Below, in pieces: positions 7,847-16,846 of a DNA stretch of 27,902 bases. Each line of letters opens with the position of its first letter. The first letter of the stretch is position 1. Where the stretch lies: positions 1-27,902 of the forward strand of contig CAJOQL010000054.1 of NCBI GenBank assembly GCA_905236935.1, written 5' to 3'. Position numbers and translations under genes: made by a program. The DNA comes from an uncultured Bacilli bacterium (GTDB lineage: Bacteria > Bacillota_I > Bacilli_A > RF39 > UBA660). A model generated the notes under the pieces. The model searched no databases, was not told the DNA's origin, and saw only the letters and a program-made list of their open reading frames with translations.

Positions 7847-8620
7847 ATGGAAAATAGTTTAAAAGAAAAATTAAAAAATGTAAGAACTACTTGCCCTGGT
7901 ATGTCTGAAGATTTATATGTAATTACTGATTATATGTCTAAAGTAGTTAATACCCCTACTACTGTAAAAGCATTTGCAATAACTATGGTTGGACTAATGG
8001 ATGATATTAATAATGGAAAATGTGGTTTTACAAAAAAAGTAGAAATACCTAAAGAATTCATTTTAAGAAAAAATCAAGTGCTTGCTCAATTACCAAATGT
8101 TATTCAAGTAATAGACGAAATATGTGAAGAACAATTTGCTAATAATTTTAGGTCAATATGTTTAGAAGTATTTGGATTTAATCCACCAAAAAGAACTAAT
8201 GCATCTTTAGGAAATAATTATCCAGAATATATAGAACAAGCTGTAAATTGGTGGGCTAATGCTATCCAAACAACTAATTTTGATATGGGTGAAGAAGTTC
8301 CAATGGCTATTTTTAATCTTTTAAGTTCTAATAAAAAATCAAAAACAGCCAAAGAAATAAAAATATTTAAAGAAAGTCTTGCTAAAAGCATTATGGGCAG
8401 AATAAATCTTTTAGGTTATTGCAACCTCGATGTAGATTATACTCCAGATGAAATATTAAGTAATGCTGGATCATTAATCAAATTAGATATGTTTGACTTT
8501 CCTATTAAGACTCATATGATTATTAATAAAGAAAAGGTTGAAGTATCAAGTGGTTATGGAGCACCATATCAAATTATTTGGGAAAGTGAGAATCTTCAAA
8601 ATAGCCATCATCATATTTAA
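7847..8620 (+). CDS. Hypothetical protein co-transcribed with the sigma-like repeat protein
   Basis: This 257-residue soluble protein has no signal peptide or membrane segment. I do not recognise a family. The N-terminal about 110 residues look helical and include five cysteines scattered through the chain (C16, C59 and others). The middle has a Trp-Trp pair (VNWWANAIQ), and the last 50 residues look beta-rich with a Gly/Pro turn (SSGYGAPYQIIWE). The start is supported by AAGGA about 11 bases upstream and by the promoter at 7796-7823. It is followed after 14 bases, including a strong AGAGGAGG site, by the sigma-like gene, so the two are almost certainly expressed together. It could be a partner or regulator (for example anti-sigma-like) of that protein, but only gene order suggests this. 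Confidence 0.6.
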   Translation: MENSLKEKLKNVRTTCPGMSEDLYVITDYMSKVVNTPTTVKAFAITMVGLMDDINNGKCGFTKKVEIPKEFILRKNQVLAQLPNVIQVIDEICEEQFANNFRSICLEVFGFNPPKRTNASLGNNYPEYIEQAVNWWANAIQTTNFDMGEEVPMAIFNLLSSNKKSKTAKEIKIFKESLAKSIMGRINLLGYCNLDVDYTPDEILSNAGSLIKLDMFDFPIKTHMIINKEKVEVSSGYGAPYQIIWESENLQNSHHHI

Positions 8621-8634
8621 GAGGAGGATTTTTT

Positions 8635-11600
8635 ATGAATGATAAACCATTAACTAATGATAGATATATTGAATTAATAAAAAAATATCGTAATGGTAAC
8701 ACAGAATCAATAGATATTATTTTTACTAATAGTCATACTTTAATGTATAATATAGTTGCTAATAGATTGCCTAATTCAAACTTTGACTTTCCTCTATTGT
8801 TTAGAATTGCTAAACAAGGAATGCTAGATGCTATTATTAATTTTAATCTTACAAATAATGGTGATTTTCGTTCTTTTGCTATTCGCTGTATTACAAATAA
8901 AATTGATAATTTTTTAAAAAATAATATTATTCCAAGTATAGATTCTAATGATAAAAGTACAATTGATAAAATTATTAGTGATTTATATCCAAATTATAAA
9001 GTTAATTTATCAGATAAAGATTATTTAGATATAAGATATATTATTGAGATGCTATCTTCAAAAGTTAAATATTTGTTAGTATTAAAGTATAAAAATAATT
9101 TAAATAATAAAGAAATAAGCATTAAAATGAATACTTCTGAAAGTTCTGTAAATGAGTTTTTAGATAGATTAAAAGCACTTCTTCTTGAAAGAATGAACTC
9201 TTTAGATTTAGTAAAAGAGCCTATTATTAAAGAGACTTTGCATCAGAATAATATTGCTAAAAAAATTGAAAAGCCGAATAAACAAGAAAGAAAAAATGCA
9301 CTTATAAAAGAGGATTTCATGCAAAATTTTCCAGGGTATACTTTTGATGAAGTAAAGTTAGTAATAGAAAAACTACCAATTGAGCAAAAAGAATTAATTT
9401 ATAAGATATTTGGTACTGATTTAAATGAATATAATGAATTAAGTTACGAAGAAAAAAGAAAATTTAAGAGAACTGTTATAAAAAATATTAAATTACTATT
9501 AGATGAAAAGATTGAAAAAATTATTGTTGGAAGAAAAGGTAAAACTTTTTTTAACTATTTTCCTAATAATACTTTAGAAGAAATTAAAGATGTCATTTCT
9601 AAGTTACCTACTAGCGACCAAGAGACTATCTACAATATATTTGGTAGTAGTTTAGATACAATTAATAGTAATGCTAGTAAAAATGATAAAAATAAATTTA
9701 GTAAATATATTAAAAAACATATTATATTATTATTAAATGGAAAAGATTTAACTAAAAAAAGAAATGGAAAACAAGGTAAAAATATTTTATATTATTTTCC
9801 TAATAATACTTTAGAAGAAATTAAAGATGCTGTTTCTAAGCTACCTAATGATGAACAAGGGATTGTATATAATGTATATGGTAATAATTTAGATTCTTTT
9901 AATAGTAATGCTAGTAGAATTGATAAGCAAAAATTTACTAGTATTATTAAAAAACATATTAGATTATTATTAGATGGAAAAAAATTAATTAAAAAAAGAA
10001 AAGGTCCAAAAGGAAAAACTATCATAGAGTATTTTCCTAATTATACTTTAGAAGAAATTAAAGATGCCATTTCTAAGTTACCTATTAATGAACAAAAAAC
10101 TGTATATCATGTATATGGCAATAGTTTAGATATATTTAATAGTGGTGCTAGTAAAAATGATAAAGAAAGATTTAATAAATATCTTAAAAAACATATTATA
10201 CTCTTATTAAATGGAAAAGATTTGACTAAAAAAAGAGGTGGTTCAAAAGGAAAACCTATTATAGAGTATTTTCCAAATAATACTCTAGAAGATATTAAAG
10301 AAGCCATTTCTAAATTACCTACTAACGAACAAGAAACCGTATACAACATTTATGGTATTAATCTTGATACATTTAATAATGATATTCCCTTAACAGAAAG
10401 GCAAAAATTTTATCAAACTATTAAATTTCACATTAAATCATTATTAGATGGAAAAGATTTACCTAGATATGGGAAAAAAGCAAAAGTTATCATAGAGCAT
10501 TTTCCTAATACTACTTTGGAAGAAATTAAAATAGCTATTTCTAAGTTGCCTACTATCGAGCAAAAAATTGTATATAGTGTATATGGTAACAATTTAGATA
10601 CTTTTAATAGTAGTGCTAGTAGAATTGATAAACAAAAATTTAGTAAGTATATTAAAAAACATATTGGATTGTTATTAGATGGAAATAATCTAACTAAAAT
10701 AAGTGGTCAAAAAGGAAAAACTATCATAGAGTATTTTCCTAATTTCACTTTAGCAGAAATTAAAGAAGTTATTTCTTTGTTGCCTACTAATGAACAAGAG
10801 ATTGTATATAATCTATATGGTAATAATTTAGATTCTTTTAATAGTAGTGCTAGTAGAATTGATAAGCAAAAATTTACTAAGACTATTAAGTTTCATATTA
10901 AATCATTATTAGCTGGAAAAGATTTAGTTAATAAAAGAAAGGGGAAAAAAGTAAAAAATATCACAGAGTATTTTCCTACTTTCACTATAGAACAAATTAA
11001 AGAAGCCATTTCCAAATTACCTTTTAATGAACAAGAAATTATCTATAATATATATGGTAATGATTTAGATACTTTTAATAATAATGCTAGTAGAAATGAT
11101 AAACAAAAATTTAGTAAGATTATTAAAAAACACATTATATTACTATTAAATGGTAAAGAGATAATTAATAAAAGAGTTGGAAGAAAAGGTAAAAATATTA
11201 TAGAGTTATTTCCTGATAATACTATAGAAGAAATTAAAGAAGCCATTTCCAAATTACCTATTAATGAACAAGAAATTATCTATAATATATATGGTAATGA
11301 TTTAGATACTTTTAATAACAATGCTAGTAGAAATGATAAGAAGTGTTTTTATATAACTATTAAAATGCATATTAGATCATTATTAAATGGTAAAGATTTA
11401 GTTATTAAAAGAAAAGGTAAAAAAATTATAGAGTTATTTCCTGATTATTCAATTGATGAATTAAAGAATGCTATTTATGAATTACCTTATGAAGAACAAA
11501 TGTTAGTATATAGTATTTATGGAAAGAATTTAGATGAATATAATTTTACTAGCAAGAATAATTTTCATCAAAATATTAAACCTAAAATTATGACTAGATT

Positions 11601-12108
11601 ATTAAATAATCGTAAAAATTTAGGATTTAAAGTTATTCATATTAATGCTTCAAATACTATTCTTACGAAAGATGAAATAAAAATTTCAAGAGATAATTAT
11701 AGAATAAAAACTGATAAATCCGTAAAAGTTCCCATTAGTCCAGAATATTCTTATGATGTAATATTTCCATCTTCTTCTACTATTAAATCTAATAGTAATA
11801 AATTTAATGTAGATTATGATACTATTGCTAAATTAATAAAAATATTTAAAGATAAATATCAAGAATTTAGTACTAAAGATTTATTAATATGTATATTTAG
11901 AATTATTCTATTTGAAGAAAAAGCCTCTTTAAATATTTTATGTGAAGAATTTAATCTTACAGAAGAAGAAATAAATGAAATATCAATTAATGTTCTAAAT
12001 AAAATGAAAGAAAATTTTGATGAATTTTATAACTCTATTTTAAGTACTATTAAATCTGAAAAAGAAAATAGTAAAAAATATGAAATGAAGCCTACTACAA
12101 TTGAATAA
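8635..12108 (+). CDS. Sigma-70-like protein with ten tandem ~78-residue repeats
   Basis: This is a 1157-residue protein. Residues about 25-96 resemble sigma-70 region 2 (a helix with HTLMYNIVANRL, then LLFRIAKQGMLDAIINFN and FRSFAIRCITNKIDNFL). Residues about 132-190 resemble region 4 (SSKVKYLLVLKYKNNLNNKE followed by an MNTSESSVNEFLDRLK recognition-helix-like segment). Residues about 226-1000 are ten repeats with spacings of 76-79 residues. The consensus is FPNxTLEEIKxAISKLP, then NEQExVYNxYGNxLDTFN, an Asn/Ser/Asp-rich turn, and a KFxKxIKKHIxxLLxGKxL helix followed by a Lys/Gly-rich linker. The C-terminus (about 1050-1157) is another helical, HTH-like domain. The strong RBS GAGGAGG lies 8 bases upstream. 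Binding of RNA polymerase or DNA is inferred from regions 2 and 4 only; the repeat function is unknown. Confidence 0.75.
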   Translation: MNDKPLTNDRYIELIKKYRNGNTESIDIIFTNSHTLMYNIVANRLPNSNFDFPLLFRIAKQGMLDAIINFNLTNNGDFRSFAIRCITNKIDNFLKNNIIPSIDSNDKSTIDKIISDLYPNYKVNLSDKDYLDIRYIIEMLSSKVKYLLVLKYKNNLNNKEISIKMNTSESSVNEFLDRLKALLLERMNSLDLVKEPIIKETLHQNNIAKKIEKPNKQERKNALIKEDFMQNFPGYTFDEVKLVIEKLPIEQKELIYKIFGTDLNEYNELSYEEKRKFKRTVIKNIKLLLDEKIEKIIVGRKGKTFFNYFPNNTLEEIKDVISKLPTSDQETIYNIFGSSLDTINSNASKNDKNKFSKYIKKHIILLLNGKDLTKKRNGKQGKNILYYFPNNTLEEIKDAVSKLPNDEQGIVYNVYGNNLDSFNSNASRIDKQKFTSIIKKHIRLLLDGKKLIKKRKGPKGKTIIEYFPNYTLEEIKDAISKLPINEQKTVYHVYGNSLDIFNSGASKNDKERFNKYLKKHIILLLNGKDLTKKRGGSKGKPIIEYFPNNTLEDIKEAISKLPTNEQETVYNIYGINLDTFNNDIPLTERQKFYQTIKFHIKSLLDGKDLPRYGKKAKVIIEHFPNTTLEEIKIAISKLPTIEQKIVYSVYGNNLDTFNSSASRIDKQKFSKYIKKHIGLLLDGNNLTKISGQKGKTIIEYFPNFTLAEIKEVISLLPTNEQEIVYNLYGNNLDSFNSSASRIDKQKFTKTIKFHIKSLLAGKDLVNKRKGKKVKNITEYFPTFTIEQIKEAISKLPFNEQEIIYNIYGNDLDTFNNNASRNDKQKFSKIIKKHIILLLNGKEIINKRVGRKGKNIIELFPDNTIEEIKEAISKLPINEQEIIYNIYGNDLDTFNNNASRNDKKCFYITIKMHIRSLLNGKDLVIKRKGKKIIELFPDYSIDELKNAIYELPYEEQMLVYSIYGKNLDEYNFTSKNNFHQNIKPKIMTRLLNNRKNLGFKVIHINASNTILTKDEIKISRDNYRIKTDKSVKVPISPEYSYDVIFPSSSTIKSNSNKFNVDYDTIAKLIKIFKDKYQEFSTKDLLICIFRIILFEEKASLNILCEEFNLTEEEINEISINVLNKMKENFDEFYNSILSTIKSEKENSKKYEMKPTTIE
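9310..11640 (+). repeat. Ten in-frame tandem repeats of 228-237 bp inside the sigma-like gene
   Basis: The proline codon of the FPN motif recurs at 9331, 9562, 9799, 10036, 10273, 10504, 10738, 10975, 11212 and 11440. Spacings are 231, 237, 237, 237, 231, 234, 237, 237 and 228 bases, all multiples of three. The first and last copies are the most diverged. Copies 8 and 9 are almost identical over about 107 bases (10994-11100 versus 11231-11337, about three differences), showing recent duplication or gene conversion. Confidence 0.92.
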
Positions 12109-12124
12109 AACAAAGGAAAATGGA

Positions 12125-12154
12125 TTGACAATTAGCATATAATTAATATATAAT
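12125..12154 (+). promoter_or_regulatory. Consensus sigma-A promoter of rpsD
   Basis: Perfect -35 TTGACA (12125-12130) and perfect -10 TATAAT (12149-12154) with an 18-base spacer. It is the only promoter in the window with both hexamers at consensus, as expected for a highly expressed ribosomal protein gene. Predicted start near 12161. Confidence 0.85.
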
Positions 12155-12160
12155 ACAGAT

Positions 12161-12301
12161 GCGTTAATGAGGCAGGATTCTATAAATCTCTATAATGCGT
12201 TTATTTGAAATAACTTTAGTACCTTACTGCCGATGGGAAAAAGATAATAAACACCCTATATAGATTTTGGAATAACTCTTTCGCTAAGAAAGGAGAAAAT
12301 T
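12161..12301 (+). promoter_or_regulatory. Structured 5' leader of rpsD (S4 autoregulatory leader type)
   Basis: About 140 untranslated bases between promoter and ATG contain pairable segments: GGCAG (12171-12175) with CTGCC (12227-12231), a small GATT/AATC hairpin (12176-12188), and CTTTC (12278-12282) with GAAAG (12288-12292). The last hairpin overlaps the ribosome binding site AAAGGAG (12289-12295). The GAGGCAGG ... CTGCCGATGGG arrangement resembles the leader through which S4 represses its own translation in Bacillus and relatives. The autoregulation itself is inference from that family. Confidence 0.7.
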
Positions 12302-12904
12302 ATGGCAAGATATACTGGTCCAGTTTATAAGAAAGCAAGAAGATATGAATTTTCTATTTTAGAAAATGGTAAAGAACTTGCTAAAAGACCTTATGCACCT
12401 GGAATTCATGGTACAAGTAGAAGAAAAAAATCAAGTGAATACGGAATCCAATTAAACGAAAAAAATAAAGTTAGATTTATGTATGGATTAACTGAAAAAC
12501 AATTCCATCGTACATTTGAAAAAGCTTCTAAAATGAAAGGTATTGCTGGTGAAAACTTCCTAAAACTTTTAGAAAGTAGATTAGATAATGTTGTATATCG
12601 TATGGGACTTGCTAGTACAAGACGTGCTGCAAGACAATTAGTTAACCATGCACATATTTTAGTAAATGGTAAATGTGTTGATATTCCATCATATACTGTT
12701 AAACCAGGTGATACTATTTCTGTAAAAGAAAAATCATTAAATCATCCAGCTATTAAGTTATCTTTAGAAAATACTTTAAATCGTGCAGCATTTGTTGAAT
12801 TTGATGATAAGAAAATGACAGGTACTTACTTAAGATTACCTGAAAGAAGTGAACTTAATGCTGATATTAATGAATCACTAATTGTTGAATACTACAATAG
12901 ATAA
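12302..12904 (+). CDS. rpsD: 30S ribosomal protein S4
   Basis: This 200-residue protein is the full family length. It begins [14 protein letters not shown] and lacks the N-terminal zinc-binding cysteines (the C-minus form). It carries the conserved [19 protein letters not shown] block (about 38-56), and the S4 RNA-binding domain at about 91-150 with [21 protein letters not shown] and HILVNG. S4 is a primary binder of 16S rRNA that starts assembly of the 30S body. In Firmicutes it stands alone, away from the main ribosomal operons, and represses its own mRNA, consistent with the leader here. The RBS AAAGGAG lies 7 bases upstream, and a terminator follows the stop immediately. Confidence 0.99.
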   Translation: MARYTGPVYKKARRYEFSILENGKELAKRPYAPGIHGTSRRKKSSEYGIQLNEKNKVRFMYGLTEKQFHRTFEKASKMKGIAGENFLKLLESRLDNVVYRMGLASTRRAARQLVNHAHILVNGKCVDIPSYTVKPGDTISVKEKSLNHPAIKLSLENTLNRAAFVEFDDKKMTGTYLRLPERSELNADINESLIVEYYNR

Positions 12905-12930
12905 GATGCCTTATAGGCTCTTATTTTTTT
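12903..12930 (+). terminator. Intrinsic terminator of rpsD
   Basis: A hairpin of AAGA-(bulged T)-GCCT / AGGCTCTT with a 3-base loop is followed by A and seven T. The stem starts within the stop codon. Confidence 0.8.
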
Positions 12931-12952
12931 GCAAAAAATTATTATTTAATCT

Positions 12953-12980
12953 AGTATTTATAAATACTTTAATATATAAT
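12953..12980 (+). promoter_or_regulatory. Perfect 16-bp palindrome and -10 box upstream of the paralogue operon
   Basis: AGTATTTATAAATACT (12953-12968) is its own reverse complement. It sits just before a consensus -10 TATAAT (12975-12980), over the place where a -35 would lie. No good -35 hexamer is present, so the promoter may need an activator, or the palindrome may be a repressor operator. The ATG is 30 bases further on at 13010. Confidence 0.5.
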
Positions 12981-13009
12981 AAACATTACAAATTAAGGGT
13001 GGTTTTGTT

Positions 13010-14953
13010 ATGAATGAAGAAGAACTTAAAGTATTACAAACTTTAATTGAAAAAACAAATGAACTTTATGATTTATATTTTGAGCTTGCTAAATTAGATA
13101 ATGAAAAAGGAACTAGTAAACAATTAGATTTAATTGCTGATATTCATATTTTAATTGAAGAATTAGATTTATTATTAGAGCCATATTGTAATAATGCTAC
13201 ATTTATTTCTAATGCTAAAGCATTTTTACAACAGTTAAATTCAAATGTAAATGTTGAAGATATTTTTGGAATTTTTCAAAAGAAAAGTGATTTAGTTATT
13301 AAAAGAATATATAATGAATTGACAAAATTAGAAATAAAAGATGCAAAATCTTTAGCTAAGAATTTAAAAGGATATTTTAAATCTAAAGCAAATGAAAAAA
13401 TAGAATATAGTGCCTATCTTAATATAGCTATTCCAAATTTTAATTTAGAACTTAGTATTCGCACTATCGAACTTCTTGATAGCACTGATTTTAAAAAATT
13501 AAAATATACTTTTGCTTTTTTAAATAGTACATTAGATTTTATTTTATCAGATGATTATTATGAAAGAGTTAGTCATTCTTTTAATCAGAATACTGATATT
13601 GAAACTACATTTTTTATTGAAAGTAAGATGAAAGATGAATTTAAAAAATCTTATGGAATTCTTATATTTAAAAAAGCATTTGAAATGTTAACAAAAGTTA
13701 AAAACGAAAAATTAAATATTTATTTAAGGACTATACTTCGTACTTCTGCCCTATTTATAGATGATAAAACTTTACAAGATTTAGTAACCTATTTAGGTGC
13801 AAAAAATAATGAAGCTATTAAAGAACTAATAAATAAACGCAAATCTGATTTAAAACTTGCAAATAAATTTGAAACTCCAATAAGCAAAGAAACATTAAGT
13901 ATTATAAATAATTTATTTAAAATAACTTTAACAATCAAAAATACATACACATCATTAGCATATTTAGAAAAAGATAATCATAAAAATACTAGTCAATATG
14001 CTAGTATGCTTACATATTTAAGATTCAATTTAGAAGAAGAAAAAATAATTTATGAATACTTTGATATGTTTCCACAAGAAGCAGTTTTTGCTAGTAAGTA
14101 TTTAGATGAAATAATTTATAAAAAGAATTATTACTATGAAAATGTTGCAGTTGCACTAAAAGATGATGAAAATGAATTAGTTACTTTAAGAATAGCACAA
14201 AAATTAGATGCCTTAGCTTTAAGAAATGATGATTATTTTCATGATTCAATTGATGAAGAAGATGAAGAAATTTGTTCTAAAGAAGAAGATTTTACTTTTA
14301 TTAAACATAAAATGTTAACATATAATGAAACATATTATTATGAAATATTTAATTTTTTACAAGATTCTTTTGATGATAAAGCTCTATACTTTAAATATAA
14401 TTTAACATTTTTAAATTCAAAATTAGAAAGTGCCTTACTAAATAAAAGATTAGATAATATTCCTCAAAAATTTAATTCTTTTATAGAATATAATAGTCCT
14501 AATTTAGATCCTAGTTTTATAAGTAATATAAGAAATGCTTATGCACTTGATAAATTATCTTTATTTATTGAAGATATTCCATCTTATGATGATAAGACTA
14601 TTTATAATGATAGTGATGATGAAGAATATGATGAATTATTAGAAGAAAATCTTGAAGAACTAGCAAGTATCGAAAGAGAAAATGTTTCTTTTGAAGAAGA
14701 TGAAGATAATGAAGAACTAGAAGATTTTGAAGATAAATTCTACTTTAATATTTTATTAGCAAAATTGAAAACATGTCTATTATTTGCTGATGATAATTGT
14801 ATTAAAATAATAAAAAATAAAGTTATTAATTTAAAAAAGTATTATGAAAAAGGACATAATTTAATCTTTAAAGAGATTTTAGAAATATTAGATAGCAACA
14901 ATATATTAAAACAAAATGCTAATTCTGATATTGAACATTCTAAAAAAATATAA
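13010..14953 (+). CDS. Hypothetical helical protein, double-length member of a tandem paralogous family
   Basis: This 647-residue, acidic, soluble and probably all-helical protein has no signal peptide or membrane segment. It is an internal duplication. The first half (about 1-290) and second half (about 300-640) both start with a helix of the type L-x-K-x-T-x-x-x-Y-x-x-L and an Asp/Glu-rich second helix ending E-x-x-x-x-Y. Both also contain a motif FLNS-(T/K)-L-(D/E), then eight residues, then a V/I-x-x-x-F turn (encoded near 13513-13581 and 14406-14473). Two very acidic stretches lie in the second half (about 404-420 and 530-570). The start follows AAGGGTGG eight bases upstream. It heads a four-gene unit whose other members are single-length copies. 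Family and function not recognised; no catalytic motif seen. Confidence 0.65.
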   Translation: MNEEELKVLQTLIEKTNELYDLYFELAKLDNEKGTSKQLDLIADIHILIEELDLLLEPYCNNATFISNAKAFLQQLNSNVNVEDIFGIFQKKSDLVIKRIYNELTKLEIKDAKSLAKNLKGYFKSKANEKIEYSAYLNIAIPNFNLELSIRTIELLDSTDFKKLKYTFAFLNSTLDFILSDDYYERVSHSFNQNTDIETTFFIESKMKDEFKKSYGILIFKKAFEMLTKVKNEKLNIYLRTILRTSALFIDDKTLQDLVTYLGAKNNEAIKELINKRKSDLKLANKFETPISKETLSIINNLFKITLTIKNTYTSLAYLEKDNHKNTSQYASMLTYLRFNLEEEKIIYEYFDMFPQEAVFASKYLDEIIYKKNYYYENVAVALKDDENELVTLRIAQKLDALALRNDDYFHDSIDEEDEEICSKEEDFTFIKHKMLTYNETYYYEIFNFLQDSFDDKALYFKYNLTFLNSKLESALLNKRLDNIPQKFNSFIEYNSPNLDPSFISNIRNAYALDKLSLFIEDIPSYDDKTIYNDSDDEEYDELLEENLEELASIERENVSFEEDEDNEELEDFEDKFYFNILLAKLKTCLLFADDNCIKIIKNKVINLKKYYEKGHNLIFKEILEILDSNNILKQNANSDIEHSKKI

Positions 14954-14964
14954 GGAGATAAAAA

Positions 14965-15924
14965 ATGGATGAAGAATTAAATGAACAATTATATAATATC
15001 GTTAAGCATACCTACTCAATTTATAATTGTTATAAAAATATAATTATTATTCTTCAAAAAAGTAATATAAAAGGTACTGAATTATTTTTAAATCTTTTAA
15101 TTCAAGGATTAATAAATTTAAAAGAACAAGAACACGCAATATATTGCGATTTTGAAGATGATAATATTTTAGTTATTAAAGCAATTGATTTTTTAAGTAG
15201 TGCTGAGAAAAAATTTAGTAAAGAAATGAGTGATATAGATAGATTATGTTACCGTAGAATTATTACTAATTTCCATATTTTATTATCACTTGCTAATAGA
15301 GATTTTCTTATGCAAGGAATAGAATCTTTTAATAATAATTCAAAGTATCAATTCTTAATTTCAAATGGATTAGACGAAATAGATGCTTTAGATTTTTATT
15401 GTAAATTTCAATATTTCTATGAAAAGTCTATTGTAAATAGATTTATATATGTTGTTAATAAAGAAATAGACAATGCTAAAAGTAGAAAAGATATTGATGA
15501 ACTTATTAAAATAAAATTGGAAACTGCTTTTGTTAGAAGTAATGAATTAGAATATGAATTAATAGATAGTAATTTTACATCTATTAATAGTAGATTTGAA
15601 GATGAATTAAAGTTTGATAATCCCCTATCTCCTACTACATTTAACGATTTTGTTAATATTTGGACTTTAGAGTCAATACATATTAATTTATTAAAAACCA
15701 CTAAATGTGAAAAATTAGATAGCTTATCAAAACAATTAATTATGGAATTTAAAACATTTCTTCTCTATTTATCTAATGAAAATGTGGCTATATTAAGAAA
15801 AAATATTATAAAAATGCCTTTTGCTTCAAATATAATTAAGAATGCATTAATTGAAAAAATAGATAATTTAGATGAAGAAAAAAGTATTCATTATAATAAT
15901 GATTCAGAAAGTAAAGTGATATAA
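14965..15924 (+). CDS. Hypothetical helical protein, paralogue 2
   Basis: This 319-residue helical, soluble protein follows the first gene after 11 bases, with a strong AAGGAG ribosome binding site. It shares the family pattern: an N-terminal helix IVKHTYSIYNCYKN, an acidic helix with E-Q-E-H-A-I-Y, and in the middle AFVRSNELEYELIDSNFTSI, the same motif found in both halves of the 13010 gene and in the next two genes. It has no signal peptide, membrane helix or recognisable enzyme motif. Its stop codon (15922-15924) is immediately followed by the next ATG. Unknown function; the family relation is clear by eye though sequence identity is low. Confidence 0.65.
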   Translation: MDEELNEQLYNIVKHTYSIYNCYKNIIIILQKSNIKGTELFLNLLIQGLINLKEQEHAIYCDFEDDNILVIKAIDFLSSAEKKFSKEMSDIDRLCYRRIITNFHILLSLANRDFLMQGIESFNNNSKYQFLISNGLDEIDALDFYCKFQYFYEKSIVNRFIYVVNKEIDNAKSRKDIDELIKIKLETAFVRSNELEYELIDSNFTSINSRFEDELKFDNPLSPTTFNDFVNIWTLESIHINLLKTTKCEKLDSLSKQLIMEFKTFLLYLSNENVAILRKNIIKMPFASNIIKNALIEKIDNLDEEKSIHYNNDSESKVI

Positions 15925-16845
15925 ATGGAATTAGATATTGAAATTAAAAGTTTTTTGAATGAACTTATTGGTTTAACTTTATCTATTGCAAATATTTATA
16001 AAAATATATATGAAAAGCTTTTAAAAAACGAAGATAGCACTGAAAATATAAATAAACTTAAAACTTTAATTAATAAAGAGAAAAAGTATTATGAATACTT
16101 AAATGATAATATTGAAATATGTATGATTATTTTAGATTATTTTAGTAAAAAGAAACTAACTAGTTATAATAATGAAGATGTTATGACTTATGAACGTATT
16201 TTACATAGTTTAGAAAAAGTTTTCTTTTTATATAGTGCTGATAATCCAAGTAATATTTTTCAAATTGGAAATAATTCAAATGCTCAAAACTTATTAATTA
16301 ATAATGGTTTTAGTGAAGATGAAGCTAAATCAATAATTATTAAAGCTTGCATTCTAATTGAAGAATCAGTTGCTATTGCGACAAATAATTTAGACATTCA
16401 AGCAATAAAAAATAGTAATAATTCTTATATAAAACAAATCTATATTATGAGAAACCTTAAAAATTCAATGTATTTAAGCGGCGATTTTGAACAAGAATTA
16501 ATAAATAATAAATTTTCTTTTGTAAATAACTATATGGCTAGAAAATTAAAAGAACTATTGAAAACTAATGGAAAAGTAAAACAACAGCTTTTAAACTTTT
16601 TATTAGAAAAAGATATGGATAATACAATTAAATCTATAATGATTGCTAGTGATGCTGAAGTATTTGATGCTTATTTTATGCATTTTAAAGCCATTATCCT
16701 TCATTTAGATGAAGAAGAATTAAATAGATATAAAAATATTATTACTAATGAAGCATTAATTAAGAATTATAATCCTAAAAATTTAATAAACTATATAGAC
16801 TATATTATTAAATTAAGAAAAGAAGCTAAAGGAAAAAATAAATGA
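15925..16845 (+). CDS. Hypothetical helical protein, paralogue 3
   Basis: This 306-residue helical protein begins directly after the preceding stop (zero spacing) with only a weak ribosome binding site, so translation probably depends on re-initiation by the ribosome finishing paralogue 2. Family marks are LIGLTLSIANIYKNIYEKL near the N-terminus, EKKYYEYL at the end of the second helix, and SGDFEQELINNKFSFVNNYM in the centre. The C-terminus is basic (ending KEAKGKNK), unlike the acidic tails of its neighbours. No known domain is recognised. Confidence 0.65.
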   Translation: MELDIEIKSFLNELIGLTLSIANIYKNIYEKLLKNEDSTENINKLKTLINKEKKYYEYLNDNIEICMIILDYFSKKKLTSYNNEDVMTYERILHSLEKVFFLYSADNPSNIFQIGNNSNAQNLLINNGFSEDEAKSIIIKACILIEESVAIATNNLDIQAIKNSNNSYIKQIYIMRNLKNSMYLSGDFEQELINNKFSFVNNYMARKLKELLKTNGKVKQQLLNFLLEKDMDNTIKSIMIASDAEVFDAYFMHFKAIILHLDEEELNRYKNIITNEALIKNYNPKNLINYIDYIIKLRKEAKGKNK

Positions 16846-16846
16846 T

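Noticed and set aside
9792..11252. Three minus-strand open frames inside the sigma-like gene.
   Set aside because: They recur at the same phase of the repeat and have no ribosome binding sites. They are antisense shadows of the repeated units.
9310..11640. A regularly spaced repeat array that could suggest CRISPR.
   Set aside because: The period is about 235 bases, everything is in one open reading frame, and the repeats vary at the protein level. It is a protein repeat.
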